Virus record (IMG/VR): IMGVR_UViG_3300008266_000158
Location: 1 to 38,829 of that record
Reading direction: 5' to 3' (one strand)
Length of the DNA stretch: 38,829 nt
Source of the DNA: a virus
Part shown: positions 1-7,459 of the stretch, piece after piece
Layout: each line of letters opens with the position of its first letter
Numbering within the stretch: position 1 is the first letter of the stretch
Translations under genes and position numbers: made by a program
The notes under the pieces: generated by a model
Seen by the model: only the letters and a program-made list of their open reading frames with translations
The model's database searches: none
Told to the model about the DNA's origin: nothing

Positions 1-114
1 CACGATTAAATCTCCGTTGTCATTACCGGCCGGCGTGAACATGGACTTTCCGCTGCCCGAAGCAAACCAGTTTATTGCTTGGAATTCGACAGGGACAGGC
101 CTGCAAAATTTGGA
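1..114. repeat. Terminal direct repeat, left copy
   Basis: Identical to 38716-38829. It lies inside the tail fibre coding frame, which stays open across the join, so it most likely marks closure of a circular (circularly permuted) assembly rather than a biological terminal repeat. Confidence 0.95.
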
Positions 115-2245
115 CGGCAGCTCGCTGGCCTCGATCGTAGCGTTTGCCACTGCTTATGCCGACACCTTCAACGGTGATGGCGTCACTTCGACTTTTGCGC
201 TGTCCTATCCGCCGGCTACGGTGCGCAACCTGGATGTATCGATCAATGGCGTGACCCAGGTGCCTGTAGTTGATTACAACATCAACGGCCAGGCACTCAA
301 CTTTACCACGCCGCCACCGCTGGGATCTGTTGTTCTGGCTAAATACTGGCAGGCGCTGCCCAACAGCTCAGGCGCAGCTCAAGATTTTACTCTCACGCCC
401 AGCGGCTACACGACTGCTGTCGACGTGCAGGAAGGTTTTGATGATCTTGGATCAAGCGCTGGCACCAGCAAAGTTGGTTTTCTCCAGGCCGGCACTGGAG
501 CTCAGGCTCGATCGGCCCAGGACAAACTGCGTGATGTCGTATCTGTCAAGGATTTTGGCGCGGTCGGTGACGGCGTCGCCGACGATACTATCCCCGTTCA
601 AGCTGCACTCGATAGCCAGCAACCGCTGGATTGGGGTGGGTTGACATATCGAATTACTGCGTCTGTTTCCCGCACTTATAACAGCGATGTGTACTGGAAT
701 GGCAGAAATGCAACCATCGTATACGACGGTATTCACGCAGAACGCGCTGTGCTTTTGCAAGGCGGCGGAATTGATATTGTCATCAACGATCTGACCGTTG
801 ATGGCGCTAAGCTGTGTAACAAGCCGTTAGAGGTCTTGAACAATACCGACAGCTACTCGAACCTGACATTCAACAATGTTTTTGTCACTCGCGCCAAGCG
901 CCTCAACACGTTCCTTGGCGGGGATGGGCTTTTTATTCGCGGTTCTTTTGATACTGTCACGCTTAATGGCGGCGGCGCAAGCGATTGCGAACTGCCGGCT
1001 GGCCAAGGCACGCCGGGATCAGCCGGTATAACCGGCATCGCAGCTTCGTTCTATTCCGCAACGCGCTATATCAAGTCGATGCGCGTAAACGGCGTGCAGA
1101 TCGAGAAAATTTATAGTTCAGATCTTGCGTATCAATCTGACCAAGACGGGCTGCTGTATTTTACGCCAGATGACGGCGGCGGCATCTATAAGGTGCCTGG
1201 CGAACTAGTCGTGTCCGGCGGCAGCAGTTTCTTGAATTGCTATGGCCGTTCGATCAAAACGCAGTGCCGCGACACCATAGTGCAAAACTGTCATTTTGAG
1301 CGCACTGAGGGCTTAACAAGCGGGTTTGGCAACGGCGAAATCGACGCGCAGACTGGTTCGCTATCAGTTTCAAACTGTGTCTTTGTCTATGATAACGGCC
1401 AAGAACCCACTTTCTGCGTAAATTCATCCAGTGACGCGATCTACGGCCGCCCCGGCTTGACGGCACAAAATTGCGAAGTTTATCTGGATGCATCGGTAAC
1501 GTTGAGCATTTTTGCCAGCGTGTTCCCGCGTGGCGGCTTGTATTCTCGGCACCAGATTACCGGCGTCAAAGTCTACGGCAAAATGAAGAAGCTGTTCGAT
1601 TTTGTATGCCGCGGCGATAAAAACTACGCAGAAGTGTCCAACTGCTTTGCCAATGAGATTGTGAACGGCGAAACATCTGAGAAGGCGCTCGTTTATGTGC
1701 GTTCTGGGGGGACCGCTCTTTCACCATATTCGGCCACAGTAACTGCGTTCGGCAACGTCTACGATAACACTGGTCTACCGGCGGTCATGCGTGACGGGGT
1801 ACCTGGGACTTCAATGTCTGGCATTTTGAGCGCATGGAACAACCAAGGTTTTGCAGACAGCATTACTACGGGCAGCACAACCCCCGGTCTGCGCACCAAC
1901 CAAGTGGCGCGGCTGGGCCGCATCACTTCCGGCAATGTACCAGCGTATTTTGAAGTCTTGTCCAAGGACATTGCAAGCGGTGCTACAGAAACTTTTGCCA
2001 TTTCAAACTCGCAAGGCTGCTTTGTGTTTATCCAAGCGGTTTTTGCCACTACTGCCTATGCAATGTTCAGTTCGTCTGCGACAACCAACACTCCAATTTC
2101 GGTCGGAGCTAACTTTGCTGTAGGTAATGCGACAAATCCCGGCACAGGCATTTTCAATGTGTGGTCCAGCGCGGCCAATGAAATCAGCGTTCAGAACACA
2201 AATAGCAGCACACGCACTGTGTCCGTGTTTGTGATGGCACCTTAA
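1..2245 (+). CDS. Tail fibre/tailspike with pectate-lyase-like fold (3' part; 5' part at 38333)
   Basis: This is the distal part of a receptor-binding tail protein. The frame is open from base 2 and continues exactly from the ATG at 38333, giving an 875-residue protein on the circular map; a TTG at 17 is not the true start. The motif VKDFGAVGDGVADDT, about residue 180 of the visible part, is the classic entry to a right-handed parallel beta-helix of the pectate-lyase/glycosyl-hydrolase-28 type used by phage depolymerases. The middle is Gly/Asn/Ser-rich with helix-turn periodicity, and the last ~100 residues are beta-rich and Thr/Ser/Ala-rich, as in a trimerisation or sugar-binding tip. It probably binds or degrades host surface polysaccharide. 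Two more fibre-like genes follow closely. The fold call is by motif; enzymatic activity is inferred. Confidence 0.85.
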   Translation, partial: TIKSPLSLPAGVNMDFPLPEANQFIAWNSTGTGLQNLDGSSLASIVAFATAYADTFNGDGVTSTFALSYPPATVRNLDVSINGVTQVPVVDYNINGQALNFTTPPPLGSVVLAKYWQALPNSSGAAQDFTLTPSGYTTAVDVQEGFDDLGSSAGTSKVGFLQAGTGAQARSAQDKLRDVVSVKDFGAVGDGVADDTIPVQAALDSQQPLDWGGLTYRITASVSRTYNSDVYWNGRNATIVYDGIHAERAVLLQGGGIDIVINDLTVDGAKLCNKPLEVLNNTDSYSNLTFNNVFVTRAKRLNTFLGGDGLFIRGSFDTVTLNGGGASDCELPAGQGTPGSAGITGIAASFYSATRYIKSMRVNGVQIEKIYSSDLAYQSDQDGLLYFTPDDGGGIYKVPGELVVSGGSSFLNCYGRSIKTQCRDTIVQNCHFERTEGLTSGFGNGEIDAQTGSLSVSNCVFVYDNGQEPTFCVNSSSDAIYGRPGLTAQNCEVYLDASVTLSIFASVFPRGGLYSRHQITGVKVYGKMKKLFDFVCRGDKNYAEVSNCFANEIVNGETSEKALVYVRSGGTALSPYSATVTAFGNVYDNTGLPAVMRDGVPGTSMSGILSAWNNQGFADSITTGSTTPGLRTNQVARLGRITSGNVPAYFEVLSKDIASGATETFAISNSQGCFVFIQAVFATTAYAMFSSSATTNTPISVGANFAVGNATNPGTGIFNVWSSAANEISVQNTNSSTRTVSVFVMAP

Positions 2246-2263
2246 TAGGTTAAGGATCAGACA

Positions 2264-3007
2264 ATGGCCGACAAAAAAATCTCCGCCCTTACCGCCGCCA
2301 CGACTCCGTTGGCAGGCACGGAAGTTTTGCCGATTGTTCAAGGCGGCAATACTGTTAAAGTCAGCGTTGCAAACCTAACAGCTGGTCGTTCTATCAGTGC
2401 ATCTGAACTGGAAGTAACCGGGCGTGTGCGTTTTGTTGATAGCACTTCGGCTGGGCCAGACCTTGAGTTTGGGAATGTTGGCGGCGGAACCTATGTCAAT
2501 AACGTAGCTAACGCACGCACTTATCTCGGTGCTTACGAATTAGTATTTACTAACTACAACAACTCTACCGAATGGATGCGAATTGACGCCAGCGGTAATG
2601 TAAACGCTGCTATCGGCAACGTAAAAATCGGCACCGCTGGCAAAGGCATCGACTTCAGCGCGAACGGCGGCGATGTTCTGAGCCAGTACGAAGAAGGTAC
2701 ATGGACGCCTGTAGCCACCGGCGTTACCGTCAATAGTGGTACGCCTGTATGGACTGGTACATACACCCGCGTCGGGCGTATGGTTATCGCGCATTGGCGC
2801 TTGTCTGGCGGTGCCAGTGTTAACATAGATTTGAGTTCTTATCTTTCGCTCCCCTTTACAGCCCTAAACAACGCTTGGGGTTCCTACGGTAACGCATCCA
2901 CCAATGCGTTTATTGGTGGTATCGTAGCATTCTCTTCTTCACTTTATTTTGGCACCGCTGTTAACAACCTTTCCTCTGCAAGCGGCACAATCACTTACCA
3001 AATTTGA
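2264..3007 (+). CDS. Accessory tail fibre protein
   Basis: A 247-residue fibre-like protein. The N-terminus (DKKISALTAATTPLAGTEVL and the following segment) matches a repeat-like segment common in phage tail fibre proteins, where it precedes the shaft. The C-terminal ~100 residues begin with YEEGTWTP and contain GTYTRVGRMV, a beta-rich distal module widespread in fibre tips; the next gene ends in a related module. It starts 18 bases after the previous stop with an AAGGATC-like ribosome site. It lacks a T7-fibre-type anchoring domain, so it probably attaches through the large fibre or acts as a second receptor-binding subunit. No catalytic residues were recognised. Confidence 0.7.
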   Translation: MADKKISALTAATTPLAGTEVLPIVQGGNTVKVSVANLTAGRSISASELEVTGRVRFVDSTSAGPDLEFGNVGGGTYVNNVANARTYLGAYELVFTNYNNSTEWMRIDASGNVNAAIGNVKIGTAGKGIDFSANGGDVLSQYEEGTWTPVATGVTVNSGTPVWTGTYTRVGRMVIAHWRLSGGASVNIDLSSYLSLPFTALNNAWGSYGNASTNAFIGGIVAFSSSLYFGTAVNNLSSASGTITYQI

Positions 3008-3019
3008 TAGGATTGTATT

Positions 3020-4303
3020 ATGTCCCTGACCAAAGCCACTTACTCCATGATCGTGGGAGCGCCGGTCAATGTGGATGATTATATCCCCGCCGGAACGAAT
3101 ACCGCCACGACTGATTGCGCGTCGTATATCAATGACGCTCTTACTGCTGGCGCCGGCAAAACTGTGGTTTTCGGGCAGGGGGTTACATACCGCGTAAACT
3201 CCACCATCACTATCAAGGGCGACGGCACAAAAATCCTCGGGCGCGGCGCAACGCTTAACAGCTATGCGGCCGTCAGCGGCATAACCTATCAGTTGGTCGG
3301 CGGGACTCGCTACCCATACAACATCAATGTCGAAGACCTGAACCTAAACGCTTACGGCGTTGGGGCATATGCTTGGCGCGTTCTTACTAGCTATTCAACG
3401 TACCGGCGCTGTTCAATCGGTATTCCCGCCGTCAACACTAGCGGACGCGGGTTCGCGCTGATCGGCGACGAAACCAACGGCACCGGCCCTTACTACAACA
3501 CGTTCATCGACTGCGATGCTCAGTCGGGCAGCGCTGGACTTGACCATATCGGCTTTAGCTTCATTACGTCGGCACCGTCGTTCAACCGCGGGCCTAATGC
3601 TAATACGTTTATCGGTTGCCGGGCCGGTTCTTGCCTTAGCAACTGGGTCATCAACGGAAACGGCAACACATTTGTCAACCCGATTGCGGAGTCTCCTGCT
3701 GGCACTGGCACCGCGTTCGCCTTTCAGGCAACGACACCCACTAGCTGCGCGCAGAACACCATTTACGGGGCGTATCTGGAAGCGCCGCTTAACGGGTTTA
3801 CGTTTAATGCCGACACCCAAAGCAACTCTGTATTCGGGGCCTATGGCACGGGCGTTACCAACTGGAAAACCGATCTTGGCACGGGCAACCAAGTCCTTAC
3901 CGCTATCGGCGCGTGGGATATGCCTACCGGGCTGCGTTTTCCGTCTGCGGCCATCACGGACCCCAACACTCTCGATGCCTACGCAGAACGCGATTGGACG
4001 CCGGTTCCGACTAGTCTCACCGTTGTCGGCACACCGACTTATACCGGGCGCTATATCAAGATCGGCAAGCAGGTTTTCTGGACGCTCAAGATCGAAAGCA
4101 CGACCACTACAGCCTCTACCGCCAACACCACATATTTTTCAGGGCTTCCCGCCGCCGCAAGCCCCGCCGTTTGTGCTGCGGTAAGTTCTAACGTGGCCAG
4201 CTTTGGGAATGGCTATGTGGACACCACTGGAAACGTATACACACCTACATGGGGCGCAACACCTGTTGTCTTTTGCTCAGGCTCGTACGAGGCTGCGTCC
4301 TGA
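3020..4303 (+). CDS. Second tailspike/fibre with beta-helix-like body
   Basis: A 427-residue protein whose first ~100 residues (ASYINDALTAGAGKTVVF, then VNSTITIKGDGTKILGRGA) look like the first coils of a right-handed beta-helix of the pectate-lyase superfamily. Repeated Asn/Gly/Thr turns (NTFIGC, NTFVNP, NTIYGAYLEAP) continue to about residue 290. The C-terminal ~110 residues begin with YAERDWTP and share the WTP...GxYxxxGxxV pattern with the preceding gene, so the two have homologous tips. The spacing of 12 bases to the upstream stop implies one operon. It lacks a recognisable virion anchor. Role: host surface binding, possibly depolymerase. Confidence 0.7.
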   Translation: MSLTKATYSMIVGAPVNVDDYIPAGTNTATTDCASYINDALTAGAGKTVVFGQGVTYRVNSTITIKGDGTKILGRGATLNSYAAVSGITYQLVGGTRYPYNINVEDLNLNAYGVGAYAWRVLTSYSTYRRCSIGIPAVNTSGRGFALIGDETNGTGPYYNTFIDCDAQSGSAGLDHIGFSFITSAPSFNRGPNANTFIGCRAGSCLSNWVINGNGNTFVNPIAESPAGTGTAFAFQATTPTSCAQNTIYGAYLEAPLNGFTFNADTQSNSVFGAYGTGVTNWKTDLGTGNQVLTAIGAWDMPTGLRFPSAAITDPNTLDAYAERDWTPVPTSLTVVGTPTYTGRYIKIGKQVFWTLKIESTTTTASTANTTYFSGLPAAASPAVCAAVSSNVASFGNGYVDTTGNVYTPTWGATPVVFCSGSYEAAS

Positions 4304-4342
4304 TCGACCAAGATTGCCAGACTGCAACAAATGAGATGAGCA

Positions 4343-4507
4343 ATGAAAAGACTGCCATTCTTTAGAAAGATCTTCAAAGAGGTGATCACCGACGTGTTCG
4401 ATCCGATGTGGACCGAAAGCGACACCTACTTTGACAACCTGCTGTTAGAGAATGGCGACAACCTGCTTCAGGAAGATGGCTCGTTCATCCTCCTCGAGAC
4501 GAATTAA
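4343..4507 (+). CDS. Small hypothetical protein, 54 aa
   Basis: A 54-codon frame from ATG (MKRLPFFRKIFKE) to TAA between the fibre genes and the lysis cassette. It has a basic N-terminus followed by an acidic, Leu/Asp/Asn-rich tail containing a short internal echo (LLLENGDN then LLQEDGS). The ribosome site is weak (GAGATGAGCA). Codon use fits the neighbours and the frame fills the gap between 4303 and 4522. I do not recognise a family; the position suggests a minor virion or fibre-assembly protein. Confidence 0.55.
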   Translation: MKRLPFFRKIFKEVITDVFDPMWTESDTYFDNLLLENGDNLLQEDGSFILLETN

Positions 4508-4521
4508 GACTGGAGGACACG

Positions 4522-4824
4522 ATGACTGCACGCGCGACCAAGACCATCAACGGGGCCGATCAGTGGACCGACGTGGTCCGCATCAATGGCTATTTCAATT
4601 TGTCGATTGTCGGCACCCTGGGCGGTACGATCGTGACCGTGCAGCGTCGGTTTTCGACCACCGACACCTGGCGCGATGTTGACACGTTTGATGCGGCCAC
4701 TGAAGTGTTTGGCATGGAACCTGAAAACGCTTATTACCGCGTCGGCGTCAAAGCGGCGCAATATGTTGGTGGTCCTGTCGAAGTGCGCTTCGGTCAGGAA
4801 GGTGGTTTCAGCGGTAGGGCATAA
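4522..4824 (+). CDS. Hypothetical beta-rich protein, 100 aa
   Basis: A 100-residue protein with a good ribosome site (TGGAGGACACG). It has no signal peptide or membrane segment. Predicted strands alternate throughout (YFNLSIVGTLGGTIVTVQRR, then YYRVGVKAAQYVGGPVEVRF), giving a small beta-sandwich-like pattern such as is seen in minor structural proteins. It sits two bases upstream of the membrane protein that starts the lysis cassette. The function is unknown; a virion protein is the likeliest guess from its place after the fibres. Confidence 0.65.
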   Translation: MTARATKTINGADQWTDVVRINGYFNLSIVGTLGGTIVTVQRRFSTTDTWRDVDTFDAATEVFGMEPENAYYRVGVKAAQYVGGPVEVRFGQEGGFSGRA

Positions 4825-4826
4825 CG

Positions 4827-5129
4827 ATGACGCAGACAGGATCACACGGAGATCACATTGAAGATCGGCTGAATGAGATCCTGATGGAGCTCAAAAAGCT
4901 GAACAAAGCGTTTCCCATGACGGAAGATGGCAGCGCTGACATCGATGGCCATCGGCAATACCACGAAAGCATGATCAAGGCTGCGCGCGCCCAGGAGGAA
5001 TTCTGGAAGGAGCTGCGCATCGACATCGCCAAGAAGGGTGTCTGGGGCCTGCTGATTGTCCTGGTCGGCCTGGTGCTGACCGGCATCGCGGCTAAGTTCG
5101 GGGTCTATGCTCTGCCGGTGAAGCAATGA
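4827..5129 (+). CDS. Small membrane protein of the lysis region
   Basis: A 100-residue protein with a charged, helical N-terminal two thirds (IEDRLNEILMELKKLNKAF, then RAQEEFWKELRIDIAKK) and one C-terminal transmembrane segment (GVWGLLIVLVGLVLTGIAA). The stop overlaps the start of the endolysin gene. This cytoplasmic-helix plus C-tail-anchor layout occurs in phage lysis-region proteins that modulate or form membrane lesions; a two-TM holin candidate is encoded separately downstream. It could be a second holin-like protein or antiholin. The membrane topology is read from the sequence; the role is inferred from context. Confidence 0.65.
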   Translation: MTQTGSHGDHIEDRLNEILMELKKLNKAFPMTEDGSADIDGHRQYHESMIKAARAQEEFWKELRIDIAKKGVWGLLIVLVGLVLTGIAAKFGVYALPVKQ

Positions 5130-5620
5130 TGAACCTCGATCCGTTCTGGCTGATCAAAGCACGCGGTTATATTGGCACGCGCGAAATCCCTGGGCCTGAG
5201 CACAGCAAGACAATTCAGCTCTGGCTGTCTAAGCTGGGCGCTTGGTGGCGTGACGATGAGACACCCTGGTGCGGCACGTTTGTGGCGCATTGCATGCAGC
5301 TCGCCGCGCATCCGATCCCGCAGCATTGGTACCGCGCAAAAGCCTGGGCAGATTACGGATCTCGCTTGCAGTTCTCTCGCCTGGCGCCAGGTGCAATTCT
5401 GGTGTTCGATCGTAAGGGTGGTGGTCACGTTGGATTTTATACCGGCGAGACGGCAACTGCTTTCCGCGTATTGGGCGGCAACCAGAGCAATGGGGTCAAT
5501 GAAACCTGGATAGGCAAGGGGCGCTGCATTGCAGCTCGCTGGCCTAAAGGTGTTCCGGTGATTGGTTTGCCGGTTCGACTGGCTGATAATGGGCAACCGC
5601 TATCGACCAATGAAGCATGA
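5126..5620 (+). CDS. Endolysin, TIGR02594/NlpC-P60-like peptidoglycan hydrolase
   Basis: A 164-residue cell-wall hydrolase. The signature DDETPWCGTFVAHCM places a candidate catalytic Cys at residue 49; GGGHVGFYTG supplies His101, and LGGNQSNGVN supplies a polar residue near 119. This is the Cys-His-Asn/polar pattern of the TIGR02594 branch of the NlpC/P60-CHAP superfamily. There is no signal peptide, so release should require the holin. It starts with ATGATG overlapping the previous TGA. It is followed by holin and spanin genes, a standard Gram-negative phage lysis order. Confidence 0.85.
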   Translation: MMNLDPFWLIKARGYIGTREIPGPEHSKTIQLWLSKLGAWWRDDETPWCGTFVAHCMQLAAHPIPQHWYRAKAWADYGSRLQFSRLAPGAILVFDRKGGGHVGFYTGETATAFRVLGGNQSNGVNETWIGKGRCIAARWPKGVPVIGLPVRLADNGQPLSTNEA

Positions 5621-5631
5621 AGGAGAAGACA

Positions 5632-5805
5632 ATGACCAAGGAACAACTATTCGGGATTGTCCGCACCATCGCGGCCGCCGGCTTTGGCTTTCTGGCCGGC
5701 AAGGGTGTGATCGACGGCGCGACCGCTGAAGCTTTGGCTGGTGCCATTGCCACGATCGGTGTCGCGGTCTGGTCGATCGTATCAAAGAAGAAGCCGGAAG
5801 CATGA
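5632..5805 (+). CDS. Holin (Pam3-gp28-like)
   Basis: A 57-residue protein starting at the ATG after AGGAGAAGACA, a clean ribosome site; the longer frame starting at 5617 lacks one. It contains two hydrophobic segments (IVRTIAAAGFGFLAG and ALAGAIATIGVAVWSIV) separated by an acidic turn, and ends in the basic tail SKKKPEA. Size, topology and the N-terminal KEQ...IVRT resemble the small Pam3-gp28 holin family. It would form inner-membrane lesions releasing the endolysin. It lies between the endolysin and spanins, overlapping the latter by four bases. Confidence 0.75.
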   Translation: MTKEQLFGIVRTIAAAGFGFLAGKGVIDGATAEALAGAIATIGVAVWSIVSKKKPEA

Positions 5806-6026
5806 CGATCGGGCTGGCCCTGGGGGCTGGCCTGATCATTCTGGTCGCTGGCCTAGTCTGGTGGCTGGTATCTCAGGCTAAGGCCGCAGGACGCGCTCAG
5901 GAGCGCTCAGAGAGCGCCAAGGAAGCAAACAGGAGGTTGAATGAGGCTCTTGCTGCTGATGACGCTGTCCGCGCTGATATGGCTTCTGGCGGGCTGTACG
6001 ACGATGACGGCTACCGTAGGGACTGA
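5802..6026 (+). CDS. Rz-like inner-membrane spanin
   Basis: A 74-residue protein with one N-terminal transmembrane segment (IGLALGAGLIILVAGLVWWL) followed by a charged helical region (AQERSESAKEANRRLNEALA). It starts in an ATGA overlap with the holin stop. The lipoprotein frame at 5941 begins inside it, the embedded Rz/Rz1 arrangement. It should form the inner-membrane half of the spanin that fuses inner and outer membranes in the last step of lysis. It is shorter than lambda Rz, as in many small phages. Confidence 0.75.
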   Translation: MTIGLALGAGLIILVAGLVWWLVSQAKAAGRAQERSESAKEANRRLNEALAADDAVRADMASGGLYDDDGYRRD

Positions 6027-6162
6027 ATGCGCTGTTTGGCGCCCAATCACCTGGTCAAGCAAAGACACGCCTGAAACGGTGACTGAGGTCAAAGCAAACA
6101 ATGCCAGGCGCAATGCCTGGTGCGGTACTCCGAGCGGGTCGAGCGGCGCGGCTCCTCGCTAA
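5941..6162 (+). CDS. Rz1-like outer-membrane spanin lipoprotein
   Basis: A 73-residue protein beginning inside the Rz-like gene in another frame. It carries a signal peptide with lipobox (LLLLMTLSALIWLLAGC), so processing at Cys18 would yield a lipoprotein. The mature region contains ECAVWRPITWSSKDTPETV and KANNARRNAWCG, matching a recurrent o-spanin pattern (acidic/Trp core, then a C-terminal Cys). The gene ends just before a strong terminator, closing the late transcript. Confidence 0.8.
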   Translation: MRLLLLMTLSALIWLLAGCTTMTATVGTECAVWRPITWSSKDTPETVTEVKANNARRNAWCGTPSGSSGAAPR

Positions 6163-6170
6163 ACGGGGGG

Positions 6171-6210
6171 GAGCCCCAGGCAGTTCCTTCCCGCTGCCTG
6201 GGGCTCTTTT
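6171..6210 (+). terminator. Strong intrinsic terminator after the lysis cassette
   Basis: A perfect 13-bp stem, GAGCCCCAGGCAG (6171-6183) with CTGCCTGGGGCTC (6194-6206), has a 10-base loop and is followed by TTTT. It terminates rightward late transcription nine bases after the Rz1 stop. The leftward recombination operon ends at 6213, so the element separates convergent transcripts. On the minus strand the stem is followed by C7 rather than a U-run, so it is probably one-directional. Confidence 0.92.
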
Positions 6211-6212
6211 CC

Positions 6213-6401
6213 CTATTCTCCGAAACGATTGGATGCTTCGAATTCCTCGACATCGGCGAGGCTGTATCGGACTTCGGCGTTTCTGCCATCGCCCAGCTTG
6301 ATGTAAGCGGGGCCGGTACCGGCAACGCGCCACTTGCGCAGTGTGCTGTCGGCCACCTTCCAGCGATCGCTGAGCTCTTTAGGCGTCAACATCTGGGGCA
6401 T
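6213..6401 (-). CDS. Small HTH protein, AlpA/excisionase-like
   Basis: A 62-residue protein starting at the ATG that follows AGAGGA inside the end of the recT-like gene (23-base overlap). The pattern MLTPKELSDRWKVADSTLRK, then RYSLADVEEFE, is the short winged HTH of the HTH_17/AlpA-Xis-MerR-like group, which bends DNA or regulates transcription. With no integrase in the genome, an excisionase role is unlikely; a regulator or a recombination accessory is more plausible. It is the last gene of the leftward operon. The family call is by pattern only. Confidence 0.7.
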   Translation of the reverse strand: MPQMLTPKELSDRWKVADSTLRKWRVAGTGPAYIKLGDGRNAEVRYSLADVEEFEASNRFGE

Positions 6402-7239
6402 AATCTGCGTCCTCTTCTGTCTCGTCCTGGATCTCGCCAGTCTCGGCATCGATCACTTCGTCGTCGTCTTCGGCTTCAGCCATCGAGGCCTTGAGCCTAG
6501 ACAGCGCGCCGACTTGTTCAGACGGCGGCGGCGTGGTGTTGACCGGCTCAATGCGTTCGATCTGGACAAACCCGCTGGCCTCATTGTCAGCTTCCAAAAC
6601 ACTGTCGACATCAGCGCTCGAGGGCAGGCGCTTGGCCAGGCGGCGGATCACCGTTTTCTTGGCCATCTCGCCCCACCATTGCACCCAGGGGCCGTTGCCT
6701 GAAGCGCGACTGACCTTGCGCACCTGTTCTACCTCGTCGACCGACATCACTTCGCGGTAGATCGCGCCGTCCTTGGTCTTGGCAATGCCGTAGACCGCGA
6801 TTGGAGATCCGCGATCCTTGCCCAGGAAAGGCTTGTGAACGATGCGCTCGTCGTCGCCCAGCTCATAGTCAAAGTGATCTTTGTCATAGACCACCTGGGC
6901 GCTGATGCTGGCCAGCTCGCCGCTGTTGCGGATCTTCTTCAAGATCCCGCCGACCATCGGCATATACTGCACGACCTTGCCGCTCTTGCTGTTGAACATG
7001 ACCAGGGCAGCTTCCCGACCATCGCACAGCAAACCGTCCTGGGCCGCTTTCATGCAACCACCCAGCAGCGACCGGCGATCGGCATTGAGCAGCTCGGGCT
7101 GCATCTGGATCGCGGTCAGGGTGGTGCGAATGAACTTTTCGACCGGGATCTGAGGCGGCAGCGCTGCCTGGAACTCGGGCGCCATGCTGGTCAGCGTGCC
7201 GCGCATGGCTTGGATAGGGGTGAGGGCATTCTCGCTCAT
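6379..7239 (-). CDS. recT: RecT-family single-strand annealing recombinase
   Basis: A 286-residue protein with the RecT core: early PEFQAALPPQIPVEKFIRTT, then QPELLNADRRSLLGGCMKAA, QDGLLCDGREAALV and VQYMPMVGGILKKIRNSG, and later WGEMAKKTVIRRLAKRLPSS. It anneals complementary single strands and pairs with the upstream exonuclease as a Red/RecET-like system for replication-coupled recombination. The C-terminal ~60 residues are highly acidic, as in proteins that contact SSB or other partners. The start is preceded by GGAGG, and TAATG coupling joins it to the gene before it. Confidence 0.9.
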   Translation of the reverse strand: MSENALTPIQAMRGTLTSMAPEFQAALPPQIPVEKFIRTTLTAIQMQPELLNADRRSLLGGCMKAAQDGLLCDGREAALVMFNSKSGKVVQYMPMVGGILKKIRNSGELASISAQVVYDKDHFDYELGDDERIVHKPFLGKDRGSPIAVYGIAKTKDGAIYREVMSVDEVEQVRKVSRASGNGPWVQWWGEMAKKTVIRRLAKRLPSSADVDSVLEADNEASGFVQIERIEPVNTTPPPSEQVGALSRLKASMAEAEDDDEVIDAETGEIQDETEEDADYAPDVDA

Positions 7240-7457
7240 TACTTGGTCCTCCAGATGCGTGCGCCTTTACCTTCCTCGCGCACAATAAACTTCTTGCCGG
7301 CGCCATCGCGCTTGGCCCACAGATGCGCTGCCGTGTACAGCGCAGTGCGGGTGGCTTCGGGAGCTGCAAAGCTGTCGCCCACTTCCATGTCCGCAAACGG
7401 GTACTTGCTGGTGCGTGCGTGCTTCGGCAGCGCAACGTTCTTTTCAATCTTAAACAT
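7239..7457 (-). CDS. Hypothetical protein between exonuclease and recT, 72 aa
   Basis: A 72-residue basic protein; the start is the ATG after AAGGAG, two bases beyond the exonuclease stop, and its TAA overlaps the recT ATG. A central segment (YPFADMEVGDSFAAP) followed by a helix and KKFIVREEGKGARIW resembles small phage proteins with a V/MxVGDSF motif. These occur beside replication and recombination genes but have no assigned biochemical role. Tight coupling suggests a partner of RecT/exonuclease, which is inference. Confidence 0.7.
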   Translation of the reverse strand: MFKIEKNVALPKHARTSKYPFADMEVGDSFAAPEATRTALYTAAHLWAKRDGAGKKFIVREEGKGARIWRTK

Positions 7458-7459
7458 GC

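Noticed and set aside
1-114. Terminal repeat as a genuine T7-like packaging repeat
   Set aside because: It lies inside the tail fibre coding sequence and is short, so assembly overlap is a better explanation.
3516-4184. 222-codon plus-strand frame within the second tailspike
   Set aside because: Arg/Pro/Ser-rich product in an alternative frame with no ribosome site.
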